Translations under genes and position numbers: made by a program | Part shown: positions 33,072 through 40,415 of the stretch, piece by piece | Numbering within the stretch: position 1 is the stretch's first letter | Layout: each line of letters starts with the position of its first letter | Source of the DNA: Streptomyces sp. NBC_00258 | Lineage (GTDB): Bacteria; Actinomycetota; Actinomycetes; Streptomycetales; Streptomycetaceae | Assembly (NCBI RefSeq): GCF_036182465.1 | Contig: NZ_CP108081.1 | Location: 1,922,001-1,986,000, forward strand | DNA length: 64,000 bases | Direction of reading: 5' to 3' | Notes under the pieces: model-generated | What the model was told of the DNA's origin: nothing | The model's database searches: none | Seen by the model: only the letters and a program-made list of their open reading frames with translations

Positions 33072-34037
33072 TCAGGGACCGGGGCCCGGATCCGGTTTCA
33101 CCGCGTCGGTGATTCCGGCGCGGGCCGCTTCGAGCTGGGCGGCGAAGGCGACACCGAGGAAGAGCGCGATGCCGGTGAGGTTCGCCCACAGCAGCAGGGC
33201 GACGAACGCGGTGAGTGGTCCGTACACGGCGCCGAAGGACCCGCTGCTCGCGACGTAGAACGCCAACAGCCAGGTGGCCGCGACCCACAGCACCAGATGG
33301 ACCGCCGAGCCGAAGGCGAGCCAGGTGTAGCCCGGCTGGTCCCTGCGGGGCGCCCAGCGGAAGATCACCGCCGAGGCGACCCAGACGAACACCACGCCCA
33401 GCGGCACCTGGAGCGGCCCCCACCAGTCGAGGTTGTCGCGCGACCAGCCGAGGGCCTGGACCACCGACTCCCCCACCGCGTCGCCGGCGACCAGGACGAG
33501 GAAACCGAGGACCATCGGCATGCCGGCGGCGAGGGCGAGCAGCAGGGACCGGGCGTACTTGGCCAGGAGCGGGCGGTCGCGCTCGATCCCGTAGATACGG
33601 TTGGCGCCCCTTTCGACCTGGCCCATGGCCGAGGCCAGGTTGAGTACGGCGAAGGCCAGGCCCAGCCACATCGCCAGAGCGCTCCAGATCCCGGAGCCGG
33701 CGCTGCGCTCGGTCTCGGCCAGGGCGTCCTCGACGAGGTCGGCGCTGGCGCCGGGCACGATCCGGCCGAGGGTGAGTTCGATGATCCGGCCGACGCTCTC
33801 CGTGTGGACGGTGGTGGCGACGCCCACCAGGGCGATGGTGAAGGGCACCATGCCGAGGACCACCTGGAAGGCGAGGGAGCGTGCACTGGTGAAGCCGTCG
33901 GCGTAGCGGAAGCGGGAGAACGCGTCCACCAGCAGGCGACGGCCCCCGTAGCGCCGCAGTGCGGTGAGCGCCTCGTCGCCGGACAGCTCCTCCCCGATCA
34001 TGTCCCGCGTCTGCGGGACGTGCCCAGCGGTGCCCAT
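33072..34037 (-). CDS. YihY/BrkB family inner-membrane protein
   Basis: A 321-residue polytopic protein with about six membrane spans. The family core is visible as RYADGFTSARSLAFQVVLGM near residue 45, WWGPLQVPLGVVFVWVASAV and LLLWANLTGIALFLGVAFAA near the end. Members were once annotated as ribonuclease BN; the true function is unresolved. ATG 34037 has GGAGAC at good spacing. The gene is alone, with its promoter region (34038-34209) shared with the divergent CsbD gene. Confidence 0.9.
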   Translation of the reverse strand: MGTAGHVPQTRDMIGEELSGDEALTALRRYGGRRLLVDAFSRFRYADGFTSARSLAFQVVLGMVPFTIALVGVATTVHTESVGRIIELTLGRIVPGASADLVEDALAETERSAGSGIWSALAMWLGLAFAVLNLASAMGQVERGANRIYGIERDRPLLAKYARSLLLALAAGMPMVLGFLVLVAGDAVGESVVQALGWSRDNLDWWGPLQVPLGVVFVWVASAVIFRWAPRRDQPGYTWLAFGSAVHLVLWVAATWLLAFYVASSGSFGAVYGPLTAFVALLLWANLTGIALFLGVAFAAQLEAARAGITDAVKPDPGPGP

Positions 34038-34209
34038 CGCTCACGTCTCCTCGTTCTGTGAAATTCGGTGAATCCTTTTCCGGGTCAGGAATGATTCGGC
34101 CCTTCGGGGGAAGCCCGCCGAATTCTCGACCCACCCGTGTTTGGACGGGCTTTCCCCGGTCAGCCGTAATGGTAGAGCGCAACGTCGAGCAGTGAGGACG
34201 TGATCCACA

Positions 34210-34383
34210 GTGGCCAAGAACCAGAAGGCACGAGCCAAGACGGAGCAGGCCAAGGGCAAGGCCAAGGAGGCTGCCGGCCGCGCCGTCGGCAACGAGCGCC
34301 TGACCGCCGAGGGCCGGGCCGAGCAGTCCAAGGGTGACGCCCGCCAGGCCAAGGAAAAGACGAAGGACATATTCCGGCACTGA
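34210..34383 (+). CDS. CsbD-like small stress protein
   Basis: A 57-residue, lysine/alanine-rich helical protein, starting GTG as MAKNQKARAKTEQAKGKAKE and including AAGRAVGNERLTAEGRAEQS. This matches the CsbD family of sigma-B-type general stress proteins. It was not obvious as a long ORF because of its size. A GAGGAC site precedes it at rather long spacing. A stem-loop terminator follows 20 bases after the stop. No clear GGGTA promoter was found, though family members are usually stress-sigma controlled. Confidence 0.85.
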   Translation: MAKNQKARAKTEQAKGKAKEAAGRAVGNERLTAEGRAEQSKGDARQAKEKTKDIFRH

Positions 34384-34403
34384 TGGTGATCATCAATTCC
34401 GCA

Positions 34404-34433
34404 GGGCCCGTCGCGCGCGCTTGCGGCGGGCCC
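34404..34433 (+). terminator. Stem-loop after csbD-like gene
   Basis: GGGCCCGTCGC (34404-34414) pairs with GCGGCGGGCCC (34423-34433) with one T-G pair around an 8-nt loop. GC-rich, no U-tract. Confidence 0.55.
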
Positions 34434-34471
34434 GCCGACTTTCAGGTCTTTTCAAGGCGAAGGAGCGAAGA

Positions 34472-34927
34472 ATGTGCGGGGAGCACCGAACGCACCCCTT
34501 CGACACGGTGACGGCCCCGGACCGCCCCCGTTCACCGGGACCGCGCAGTCCGGCCGAGGTGCGCGAGGCGGTCAGGCACGCCTTCGAGGGCGCACGACGA
34601 GCCCGCAGGCGCGGCACCGTGGCCGGTGACGAGGCCGTCGGCGACGCCCTGCTCGTCGCTTCGGAGCTCACCACCAACGCGATGCTGCACGGCGGCGGTG
34701 TCACCCAGTTCGAGGTGACGCTGGACGACTGGGACGTGCGCCTGTCGGTGAGTGACCGCAGCGAGGAACTGCCGACATCGGCACGGCACATCGACGAGCG
34801 GGGGTTCATGCGGGTCGGGGGCCACGGCTGGCCGATCGTCTGCCATCTCGCCCGTGACATCACGATCTCGGAGCTCGACGCCGGAGGGAAGCGCATCACC
34901 GCCGTCGTACCGCTCTCGCCCCGGTAG
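34472..34927 (+). CDS. HATPase-domain protein (anti-sigma/serine-kinase-like)
   Basis: A 151-residue protein with the RsbW-like ATPase fold. The N-box is DALLVASELTTNAMLHGGG (around residues 52-72). The G2-like segment is HGWPIVCHLARDITI. It lacks membrane parts and is close to the size of free-standing anti-sigma kinases of Streptomyces. Such proteins bind sigma factors of the SigF/SigB group or phosphorylate their antagonists. It is therefore a candidate partner for the sigma factor at 6280 or for the PP2C proteins, although it is not adjacent. ATG 34472 has AAGGAG ahead. Confidence 0.85.
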   Translation: MCGEHRTHPFDTVTAPDRPRSPGPRSPAEVREAVRHAFEGARRARRRGTVAGDEAVGDALLVASELTTNAMLHGGGVTQFEVTLDDWDVRLSVSDRSEELPTSARHIDERGFMRVGGHGWPIVCHLARDITISELDAGGKRITAVVPLSPR

Positions 34928-35018
34928 GGGCCGGGCACCGCATTCCTCCTGACGGGCGCGCCCTCCCTGTTTCAGCGTTCAGTCGTCCTCAGCCTCGGCG
35001 TGGCGAGAGGCCCTCGGT

Positions 35019-35363
35019 TCACGCCGTGAGAGCTTGGCGAGGTTGACGTGGTGCGCCTGCCGCAGGTGGTGCGCCCGGCTCCGCGGGGCGCACGGGGTAC
35101 GTGGTCTTCGCCGGGTCCACGACAGGTTCCCCCAGCACGATCAATCCGGCCGCTTGCAGCGCGTCGCACTCGTCGGTGGGCAGGGCCGCATGACAACCGC
35201 CGAGCCCGACACCGGAACCGATGGCTTGCCAGTAGCCGTACCGGCGACGGCCGTTGGCGTGCACGGTCAGCCAGACGGGAACGCGCTGCACCGTGATGAG
35301 ACGCAGAACCTCGGCACCGCCGGGGCCGAGCTGAGCGGGTGTGCGCGGGAGGGCTCGGAGCAT
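35019..35363 (-). CDS. Hypothetical actinomycete protein
   Basis: A 114-residue protein from ATG 35363, which has GGAGA ten bases ahead. The middle, RLITVQRVPVWLTVHANGRR and YGYWQAIGSGVGLGGCHAAL, has the look of a conserved small globular domain, while the last 30 residues are Pro/Ala-rich. No function is recognised. The longer open frame to 35540 is Arg/Pro-rich and unlikely to be translated. Confidence 0.55.
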   Translation of the reverse strand: MLRALPRTPAQLGPGGAEVLRLITVQRVPVWLTVHANGRRRYGYWQAIGSGVGLGGCHAALPTDECDALQAAGLIVLGEPVVDPAKTTYPVRPAEPGAPPAAGAPRQPRQALTA

Positions 35364-35717
35364 CGTCAGCGGTCTCCGTCCAGGACGCGCGGCACGGCTC
35401 GGCGGTGGGGGGAGGGCGTCATGTACGGGCGGCCTTTCGTCGAACGGGTGCGATCGCGCATCGCCGGGACGATGACGTTCTCGCTGCTCCGCATTGTTGC
35501 GGAGAGCACTGACAACGCGGCCGGAGCGACTCCGGAACACTCTCCGGAGCCGCTCGTCCGGCCACTCGTGACCGACGAGTGTCCCGGTTACGGGCTCACA
35601 CTCCTCGGTTTCAAGCCCGCGCCCCTCGGTTTCAAGCCCCGCGTTGCGACGCCCGGCGCATCACTGCGGTGAGCGAACGGCTTGAGCCCTCTCCGGGCGA
35701 CACTCGCCGTGGCGCCT
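35364..35717. other. Gene-poor stretch with a hairpin and 16-bp direct repeats
   Basis: No convincing gene. A stem CTCCGCA-TTGT-TGCGGAG lies at 35487-35504. Two exact copies of CCTCGGTTTCAAGCCC (35603-35618 and 35624-35639) occur on a 21-bp period, two DNA turns. The repeats may be regulator sites or slippage remnants. They lie beyond the stop of the flavin/F420 reductase gene rather than in front of any start. Confidence 0.5.
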
Positions 35718-36149
35718 TCAGCGGATCCTGGCGCCGTACACGTGGGTGACCGTCATCGTCATGAGCACTCTACGGTCGGTCACCATCACCGACCGGTACT
35801 CGTCCCAGTCTGGGTGCTCACCCGCGGCGCGCCGGTAGTAGTCCACCAGCGCCTCGACCTCGGGGCCGTGGGGGTCGGTTCCCGGCCCGGTGAGGGTCAC
35901 TGAGCCCTCGGCTGTCGCCCAGGACCCGCCGCCGGGGCCGGTGACCTCCAGTGCCGCTCGCGGGTCCCTGCGCAGATTCGCCGTCTTGGCTCGTCCCTCG
36001 GTCATCGAAACGTAGAGAACACCGGCCTCCCGGTCGTAGAACGGCGTGACGGGCGACAGCTGTGGGCGGCCGTCCGACTTGATCGTCGCGAGAACGCCGA
36101 GTCGGCTCTCCGCGAGCAGCGTGCGTGGGTCGAATGGTGTGGCGGTCAT
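35718..36149 (-). CDS. PPOX-class (F420/FMN-dependent) oxidoreductase
   Basis: A 143-residue split-barrel protein of the pyridoxamine-phosphate-oxidase-like family. LAESRLGVLATIKSDGRPQL and SPVTPFYDREAGVLYVSM, followed by KTANLRRDPRAALEV, are typical of the actinobacterial F420-dependent enzymes. The C-terminal EYRSVMVTDRRVLMTMTVTH strand supports this. The physiological substrate is unknown. ATG 36149 is preferred over a TTG at 36161. It is downstream of the oxidoreductase at 36211 in the same orientation and may be cotranscribed. Confidence 0.85.
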   Translation of the reverse strand: MTATPFDPRTLLAESRLGVLATIKSDGRPQLSPVTPFYDREAGVLYVSMTEGRAKTANLRRDPRAALEVTGPGGGSWATAEGSVTLTGPGTDPHGPEVEALVDYYRRAAGEHPDWDEYRSVMVTDRRVLMTMTVTHVYGARIR

Positions 36150-36210
36150 GTCCAGGGCCAAGTCGCGACCGCTGTCCGGCTATTCCCGGCCCGGTTAGAC
36201 CGACGGTGGG

Positions 36211-37113
36211 TCATGATCGCGCTCCTGAGGGCTTGCGGAACTGCTCGATCATCGCCGCGTAGCCGTCACCGCCGCGTCCGTCGGCCACGGCCCGGTCGGC
36301 CAGGGCCTGGATGAACCTGGGCAGGTCGGCGTTGACACCGCGGGACTCGCTCTCGTGGGCGAGGTGCTCCATCGCGGCCCGGTGGGTGTCGAGGGTGGCG
36401 TCGAGGGCGGGGTACGTATCCTCTTCGATCTGCTGCGCGTAGCCGGGCAGCCAGTCGGTCACGATCCCGATCCCCTGCCTCACGAGCGGGACGAACGCCA
36501 TGGGGTCGACCCCCGCAGCCCCGAGCAGCGCGGCACCCTGCAGGAAACCGTTCAGGACGCCCCACATCAGGCCCAGCACTGCCATGTCGTGCAGCGCCGA
36601 CAGGGTGTGGTCGCCGCCCAGGTACGTCGTTGCCTCGGCCAGGCTCCTCAGTACGGGCTCGTGGAGGTCGAAGGCCTCCCTGGGCCCGCTGTAGAGGATG
36701 ATGGCGTCCGCCGTGCCGATGCCCGGAGCGGCGGCCAGGATCACGCCGTCGAGGTAGGCGCTGCCGTTCCGCGCCGCCCACTCCGCCGTCTCACGGGCCT
36801 GCGCCGAGGTGCCCGAGGTCAGATTCACCAGGACCCGGCCGTCAAGAGCCTCGCCCACCGGATCGAGGAGCTTGTGCACGGCGTCGTAGTCCGAGAGGCA
36901 GACGACCACGAGTGGGCCGGCCTCGACGGCGTCGCCGATCGAGTCCGCAAGTGTCGCGCCCTGTGCGATCAGTGGTTCGGCCTTCGCCGCCGTGCGGTTC
37001 CACACGGTCGTGGGGTGCCCGTCGCGCAGGAACGCCGCGGCAAGTGCCTGGCCCATCAGCCCCAGGCCGATGACCGTCACGGGCGTGCGGTCGGCATCGC
37101 GGTTCTGTGTCAT
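36211..37113 (-). CDS. NAD(P)-binding imine-reductase/6PGDH-like oxidoreductase
   Basis: A 300-residue protein of the beta-hydroxyacid dehydrogenase/imine reductase superfamily. The N-terminal Rossmann motif is VIGLGLMGQALAAAF. NRTAAKAEPLI and VVVCLSDYDAV follow, then LVNLTSGTSAQARETAEWA and a helical C-terminal half. The catalytic position often held by Lys in 6PGDH-type enzymes reads LSALHDMAVLG here, which fits imine-reductase-like members. It is divergent from the MerR gene at 37193, which probably controls it through the dyad at 37159. Confidence 0.85.
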   Translation of the reverse strand: MTQNRDADRTPVTVIGLGLMGQALAAAFLRDGHPTTVWNRTAAKAEPLIAQGATLADSIGDAVEAGPLVVVCLSDYDAVHKLLDPVGEALDGRVLVNLTSGTSAQARETAEWAARNGSAYLDGVILAAAPGIGTADAIILYSGPREAFDLHEPVLRSLAEATTYLGGDHTLSALHDMAVLGLMWGVLNGFLQGAALLGAAGVDPMAFVPLVRQGIGIVTDWLPGYAQQIEEDTYPALDATLDTHRAAMEHLAHESESRGVNADLPRFIQALADRAVADGRGGDGYAAMIEQFRKPSGARS

Positions 37114-37158
37114 GTGTTCCCCCCAGGTGGGTTGGTGGTCATGGCAGAATCGTCAACG

Positions 37159-37174
37159 TTCACACCGGTATGAA
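37159..37174. promoter_or_regulatory. MerR-type operator candidate
   Basis: TTCACACCGGTATGAA is a dyad (TTCA/TGAA around ACCGGT) in the 79-bp gap between the divergent oxidoreductase and MerR genes. On the minus strand TTGACC sits just before it at the -35 position for the oxidoreductase, as expected for the long-spacer promoters twisted by MerR proteins. No good -10 is visible. Confidence 0.5.
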
Positions 37175-37192
37175 GGTCAAGGGGGAATCGGC

Positions 37193-37609
37193 GTGCTGAT
37201 CGGGGAGTTGAGCCGGCGGACGGGGGTCCGCACGCATCAGCTGCGCTACTACGAGGCCCAGGGGCTGCTGGAGCCCGGCCGGGGCACGAGCGGCTACCGC
37301 GAGTACTCGGACGACGCCGTTCTGACCGTGGCACAGATCAGGAGACTGCTCGAAGCCGGACTGTCGACCGAGGAGATCGGGTACCTGCAGCCCTGCGTCA
37401 CCGGCACGGCCCCTGAGCTCGAACCCTGTCCCGAGCTCCTGGACACCCTTCGGACGCGCCTGCACGGTCTGGACGAGCACATCGACACGCTCACCCGCTC
37501 CCGCCAGGTCCTCCACGACTACATCGACGCCACCGAGCGGCGCGTGTCACAGGACCCCCAGGGCTCCCAGGGTCACGGCTCCACCACGCCGGAGTCGGCC
37601 CTTGCGTGA
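37193..37609 (+). CDS. MerR family transcriptional regulator
   Basis: A 138-residue regulator. The winged helix at the N-terminus, LIGELSRRTGVRTHQLRYYE and GLLEPGRGTSGYREY, is canonical. A long dimerisation helix (LDTLRTRLHGLDEHIDTLTR) and a short tail follow. The two effector-region cysteines (QPCV and EPCPEL) could bind a metal or a reactive electrophile, but this is speculative. GTG 37193 has AAGGGGGA ahead. It is divergent from the reductase operon, the usual layout for a MerR activator of a detoxifying enzyme. Confidence 0.9.
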   Translation: MLIGELSRRTGVRTHQLRYYEAQGLLEPGRGTSGYREYSDDAVLTVAQIRRLLEAGLSTEEIGYLQPCVTGTAPELEPCPELLDTLRTRLHGLDEHIDTLTRSRQVLHDYIDATERRVSQDPQGSQGHGSTTPESALA

Positions 37610-37719
37610 TCGCGCTCCGCGGGGCAGGCAAGCCTGTTCGACGCGGCGAGGACACCCGGGTGGCACTATGGGCTCTCAGAGGAGCGACAAGGGTGCTTCG
37701 AGACGTAGGCAGGTGGCAC

Positions 37720-38424
37720 ATGTCGCACGAGCCGGACGAGGTCTGGGAGCGGTTCGCCGTCGCCCTCGCGGAGATGGCGAGGGATCTGCTTGCCCAGGAC
37801 TCCGCGCAGGACACCTTGGACCGCATCGTGGAGCATGCGAAGGTCCTGATCAACGGATGCGACCACGCCGGCATCCTCACCGTACGGCGGGGTGAGGTGC
37901 ACGCACTGGCGGCGACGAGTGATCTCGTGCGCCGCGCGGACCGGATCCAGCAGGATCTGCAGGAAGGCCCCTGCTTCGACGCCGTGACCGACCGCCAGCA
38001 GGTCTACACGATCCAGGACCTGCGCCGGCCCCATGATCGCTGGCCCCACTTCGCCCCCGAGCTGAACAAGCTGGGCATGGGAAGCGCGATGGGCTTTCTC
38101 CTCTTCACCGAGGACGACGATCTCGGCGCCCTCAACGTGTACTCCCGGCAGCCGGGCACCTTCGACGAGGCCGCTCAGCGTGCCGGCTGGATCCTCGCCT
38201 CGCACGCGGCCGTCGCCTTCTCCGCGGCCCGGACGCATCAGCAGCTCGGCCACGCCCTGGAGACCCGTCACGAGATCGGCGAGGCCATGGGCATCCTCAT
38301 GGAGCGCCACGGACTGACCGAGGACACGGCCTTCAAAGTACTCAAGAAGGCATCGCAGGACCGCAACATCAAACTGCGCGAGATCGCCCGCCTGATCTGC
38401 GAGACCGGCGAGAAGCCGGGCTGA
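37720..38424 (+). CDS. GAF and ANTAR domain regulator
   Basis: A 234-residue protein, the fourth ANTAR protein here. The GAF domain spans about 20-165, including LQEGPCFDAVTDRQQVYTIQ and ALNVYSRQPGTFDEA. The ANTAR domain spans about 170-230: LETRHEIGEAMGILMERHGL, then AFKVLKKASQDRNIKLREIA. This is a very clear ANTAR match, of the Rv1626/AmiR-type RNA-binding kind. ATG 37720 follows GGCAGGTGG; the frame is open upstream, but the extra residues look non-coding. It is isolated from the other ANTAR genes and convergent with the mannanase gene. Confidence 0.9.
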   Translation: MSHEPDEVWERFAVALAEMARDLLAQDSAQDTLDRIVEHAKVLINGCDHAGILTVRRGEVHALAATSDLVRRADRIQQDLQEGPCFDAVTDRQQVYTIQDLRRPHDRWPHFAPELNKLGMGSAMGFLLFTEDDDLGALNVYSRQPGTFDEAAQRAGWILASHAAVAFSAARTHQQLGHALETRHEIGEAMGILMERHGLTEDTAFKVLKKASQDRNIKLREIARLICETGEKPG

Positions 38425-38438
38425 CCGCCCTCGGCCGG

Positions 38439-38468
38439 GAGCGGGCCTGCCCTTGCCGGCAGGGGCTC
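38439..38468. terminator. Hairpin between ANTAR and mannanase genes
   Basis: GAGC (38439) and CCTGCC pair with GGCAGG and GCTC (to 38468), a mostly continuous GC-rich stem with a short loop between two convergent stops. Confidence 0.4.
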
Positions 38469-38499
38469 GCGGCCCCCACCGGTAAGGGCGAACGACAGG

Positions 38500-40218
38500 T
38501 CATGTCGTGGCGCAGGTGGTGCCGTTGAGCCTGAACGCGGTCGGGGAGGTGTTGGTGGCGCTCTTGCTGCCGGTGAAGCCGACGGTGACCGAGCCGGCTG
38601 CGGGGATGGCGGAGGTGTAGGAGGCGGGGGTGACACTCACCGCGCCGCCGCTCTGGGTGGGGGTCCCGCCCCACATGTTGGTGACGGTCTGGCCGTTGGC
38701 GAAGGCGAAATCGAGCGTCCAGCCGCTGATGGTGGTCGTGCCGGTGTTGCGGATGCTGATCTCACCCTGGAAGCCGCCAGGCCAATCGCCGACGACCCGG
38801 TATCCGACCGAGCAGCCCACACCGGGTGTGCTGCCGCCCTCGTCGGTGGTGACGTTCACCGTGGCCGAGCGGGCCGAACGGTTCCCGGCGGCGTCACGGG
38901 CGTATACGGCGAAGGTGTACGTCGTGTCGGCGGTCAGACCGGTCACGGCGACGGTGTTGGCGGTGGAGGCGGCGACCGTGGTCTCGGAGCCGCCGCTGAC
39001 GCGGACGACGTCGTAGCCGGTGACACCCACATTGTCCGTGGCGGCGGTCCAGGCGAGGGTGAGGGACGTGGCCGTCACCGCGGAGGCGGTCGGGGTTCCG
39101 GGAGCGGTCGGGGCCTGGGTGTCCCCCGGGTTGCCGCCGCCGAAGACGGTCGCTTCCCGGGAGGTCTGGGCGATGCCGTTGGTGCCGTTGAAGATGCGCT
39201 GGCCCCAGGAGCTGAGCCGGCTGGGGTCGAAGCCGATCGACAGGTCGAGGATCGGGTCGGTGTTGCCGCTCCAGGACCAGGCCAGATAGCCGAGCCTGAG
39301 CTGCTGGGCCGCCGCCATCATGGTGTCCTCGTCCGGGTCGCCCCATTGGTCGGGGGGCCCTCCGAACTCACCGATGAGGATGGGGAGTCCGGCGTTGACG
39401 AAGGCGTTCAGATAGTCGGTGATCTCCTGGGCGGTGTCGTACACGCTGTACATGTGGATCGAGAAGATCAGGTTGCCGGTGGGGTCGGCGTCATACACGG
39501 ACTGGGCGTTGGCCCGCATGACGCCTTGCCAGTCCTGGCCCCAGTTGGGCGCGTCCACCATGATCGTGTGCTCGAATCCGGCGTTGCGCAGCTTCTTGAT
39601 CGCGGCGATCGTGGGATCGGTCCAGCCGGCCGGGTCGGTGTTGCCCCAGGGCTCGTTGCCGATGTTGACGATGACGTAGTTCTCTTCGCCGGCCAGTACG
39701 TCCTTGAGACCGATCCAGTAGTCGGCCGCCTGGTCCAGCGTGCCGGCCGCGGCGTCCTCGCCGTATCCGGTGGTGTCGTGCACCTCCAGGACGCAGATGA
39801 GCCGGTTGGCCTTGCACTGGCTGACGACTCCGGCGACGTCCGCGGCGCTGTTCTTGGTCCAGCGGTGACCGTTGGAGAGGACGACGCGGACGGTGTTGGC
39901 GCCGAGCGCCTTGACGTCGGCCAGTGACTGCGTCTCGCCCGGGTACCAGGTGTGGGCGTGGTTGACGCCGCGCATGATGAAGTCGTTGCCATTGCCTTCG
40001 AGCAGGCGGCCGTCGCTGATGTGGAGGCCGGTGGCGAGGGCGCCGGGCGACTGGGCGTGGGCCGTCGCCGGACCGAGGACGCCGAGAGCGACTAGCCCGA
40101 GGAGGGTGACCAGCCGGGTCAGCAGGGCGGCCACTCGGCTCCTTCGTATCGTGCTGGTCGTCGTGCTTCGGGTGGTGCTTCTTGTCGTGCTTCGGGTGGT
40201 GCTTCTTGTTGTTCTCAC
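38500..40218 (-). CDS. Secreted GH5 endo-beta-1,4-mannanase with Fn3 and CBM2
   Basis: A 572-residue enzyme with an export signal ending near A55 (TAHA). The signal has an unusually long N-region of four TTRS repeats. The GH5 catalytic domain (about 60-340) has GLHISDGRLLEGNG, MRGVNHAHTWYP, the acid/base E189 in NIGNEPWG and the nucleophile E284 in LIGEFGG. An Fn3 domain (about 350-435) and a C-terminal CBM2 (about 450-572, GDWPGGFQGEISI) follow. The catalytic sequence is of the streptomycete ManA type, which attacks mannans rather than cellulose. GTG 40218 has GGAG ahead; the open frame beyond it contains the CebR-type operator and so is not coding. Confidence 0.92.
   Translation of the reverse strand: MRTTRSTTRSTTRSTTRSTTTSTIRRSRVAALLTRLVTLLGLVALGVLGPATAHAQSPGALATGLHISDGRLLEGNGNDFIMRGVNHAHTWYPGETQSLADVKALGANTVRVVLSNGHRWTKNSAADVAGVVSQCKANRLICVLEVHDTTGYGEDAAAGTLDQAADYWIGLKDVLAGEENYVIVNIGNEPWGNTDPAGWTDPTIAAIKKLRNAGFEHTIMVDAPNWGQDWQGVMRANAQSVYDADPTGNLIFSIHMYSVYDTAQEITDYLNAFVNAGLPILIGEFGGPPDQWGDPDEDTMMAAAQQLRLGYLAWSWSGNTDPILDLSIGFDPSRLSSWGQRIFNGTNGIAQTSREATVFGGGNPGDTQAPTAPGTPTASAVTATSLTLAWTAATDNVGVTGYDVVRVSGGSETTVAASTANTVAVTGLTADTTYTFAVYARDAAGNRSARSATVNVTTDEGGSTPGVGCSVGYRVVGDWPGGFQGEISIRNTGTTTISGWTLDFAFANGQTVTNMWGGTPTQSGGAVSVTPASYTSAIPAAGSVTVGFTGSKSATNTSPTAFRLNGTTCATT
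40161..40208 (-). repeat. Exact 24-bp tandem duplication in the mannanase signal
   Basis: Positions 40161-40184 and 40185-40208 are identical. Each unit is itself two similar 12-bp parts encoding TTRS. The repeat lengthens the signal peptide's basic N-region and can change copy number without a frameshift. Confidence 0.9.
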
Positions 40219-40267
40219 TGCGACTCCAGGGAGTGAGCGCCAAGAAACCTGAGCATCAGAAGAAACG

Positions 40268-40281
40268 TGGGAGCGCTCCCA
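40268..40281. promoter_or_regulatory. CebR-type operator (TGGGAGCGCTCCCA)
   Basis: A perfect 14-bp palindrome, identical to the consensus bound by the LacI-family cellobiose repressor CebR in Streptomyces. It lies 50 bp upstream of the mannanase start codon, the usual operator position. No cebR gene is in this window, so regulation would be in trans. Whether a CebR paralogue specific for mannobiose binds here cannot be told. Confidence 0.85.
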
Positions 40282-40359
40282 TAGAGGCACTGCGGCAGGA
40301 ACATGTCAAGGTATGGCGCAGGCTCCGGCACACGAAGGGCCGGTATGCGGGTGCGAATT

Positions 40360-40397
40360 CGGCCGGACCACCGGGACAGAGTCCGGTGGCCCGGCCG
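40360..40397 (-). terminator. Long stem-loop after the serine hydrolase gene
   Basis: CGGCCGG-A-CCACCGG (40360-40374) pairs with CCGGTGG-C-CCGGCCG (40383-40397), one mismatch, around an 8-nt loop. It starts 19 bases beyond the stop on the minus strand. Confidence 0.65.
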
Positions 40398-40415
40398 ACG
40401 AGTCGGTCGCGGCGG

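Noticed and set aside
34130..34200. Stress-sigma promoter before csbD-like gene
   Set aside because: A GTTTGG is present but no GGGTA-type -10 follows at 14-16 bp.
34160..34210. tRNA-like TAATGGTAGAGCGC segment
   Set aside because: No acceptor stem or GTTCGA T-loop; coincidental D-loop resemblance.
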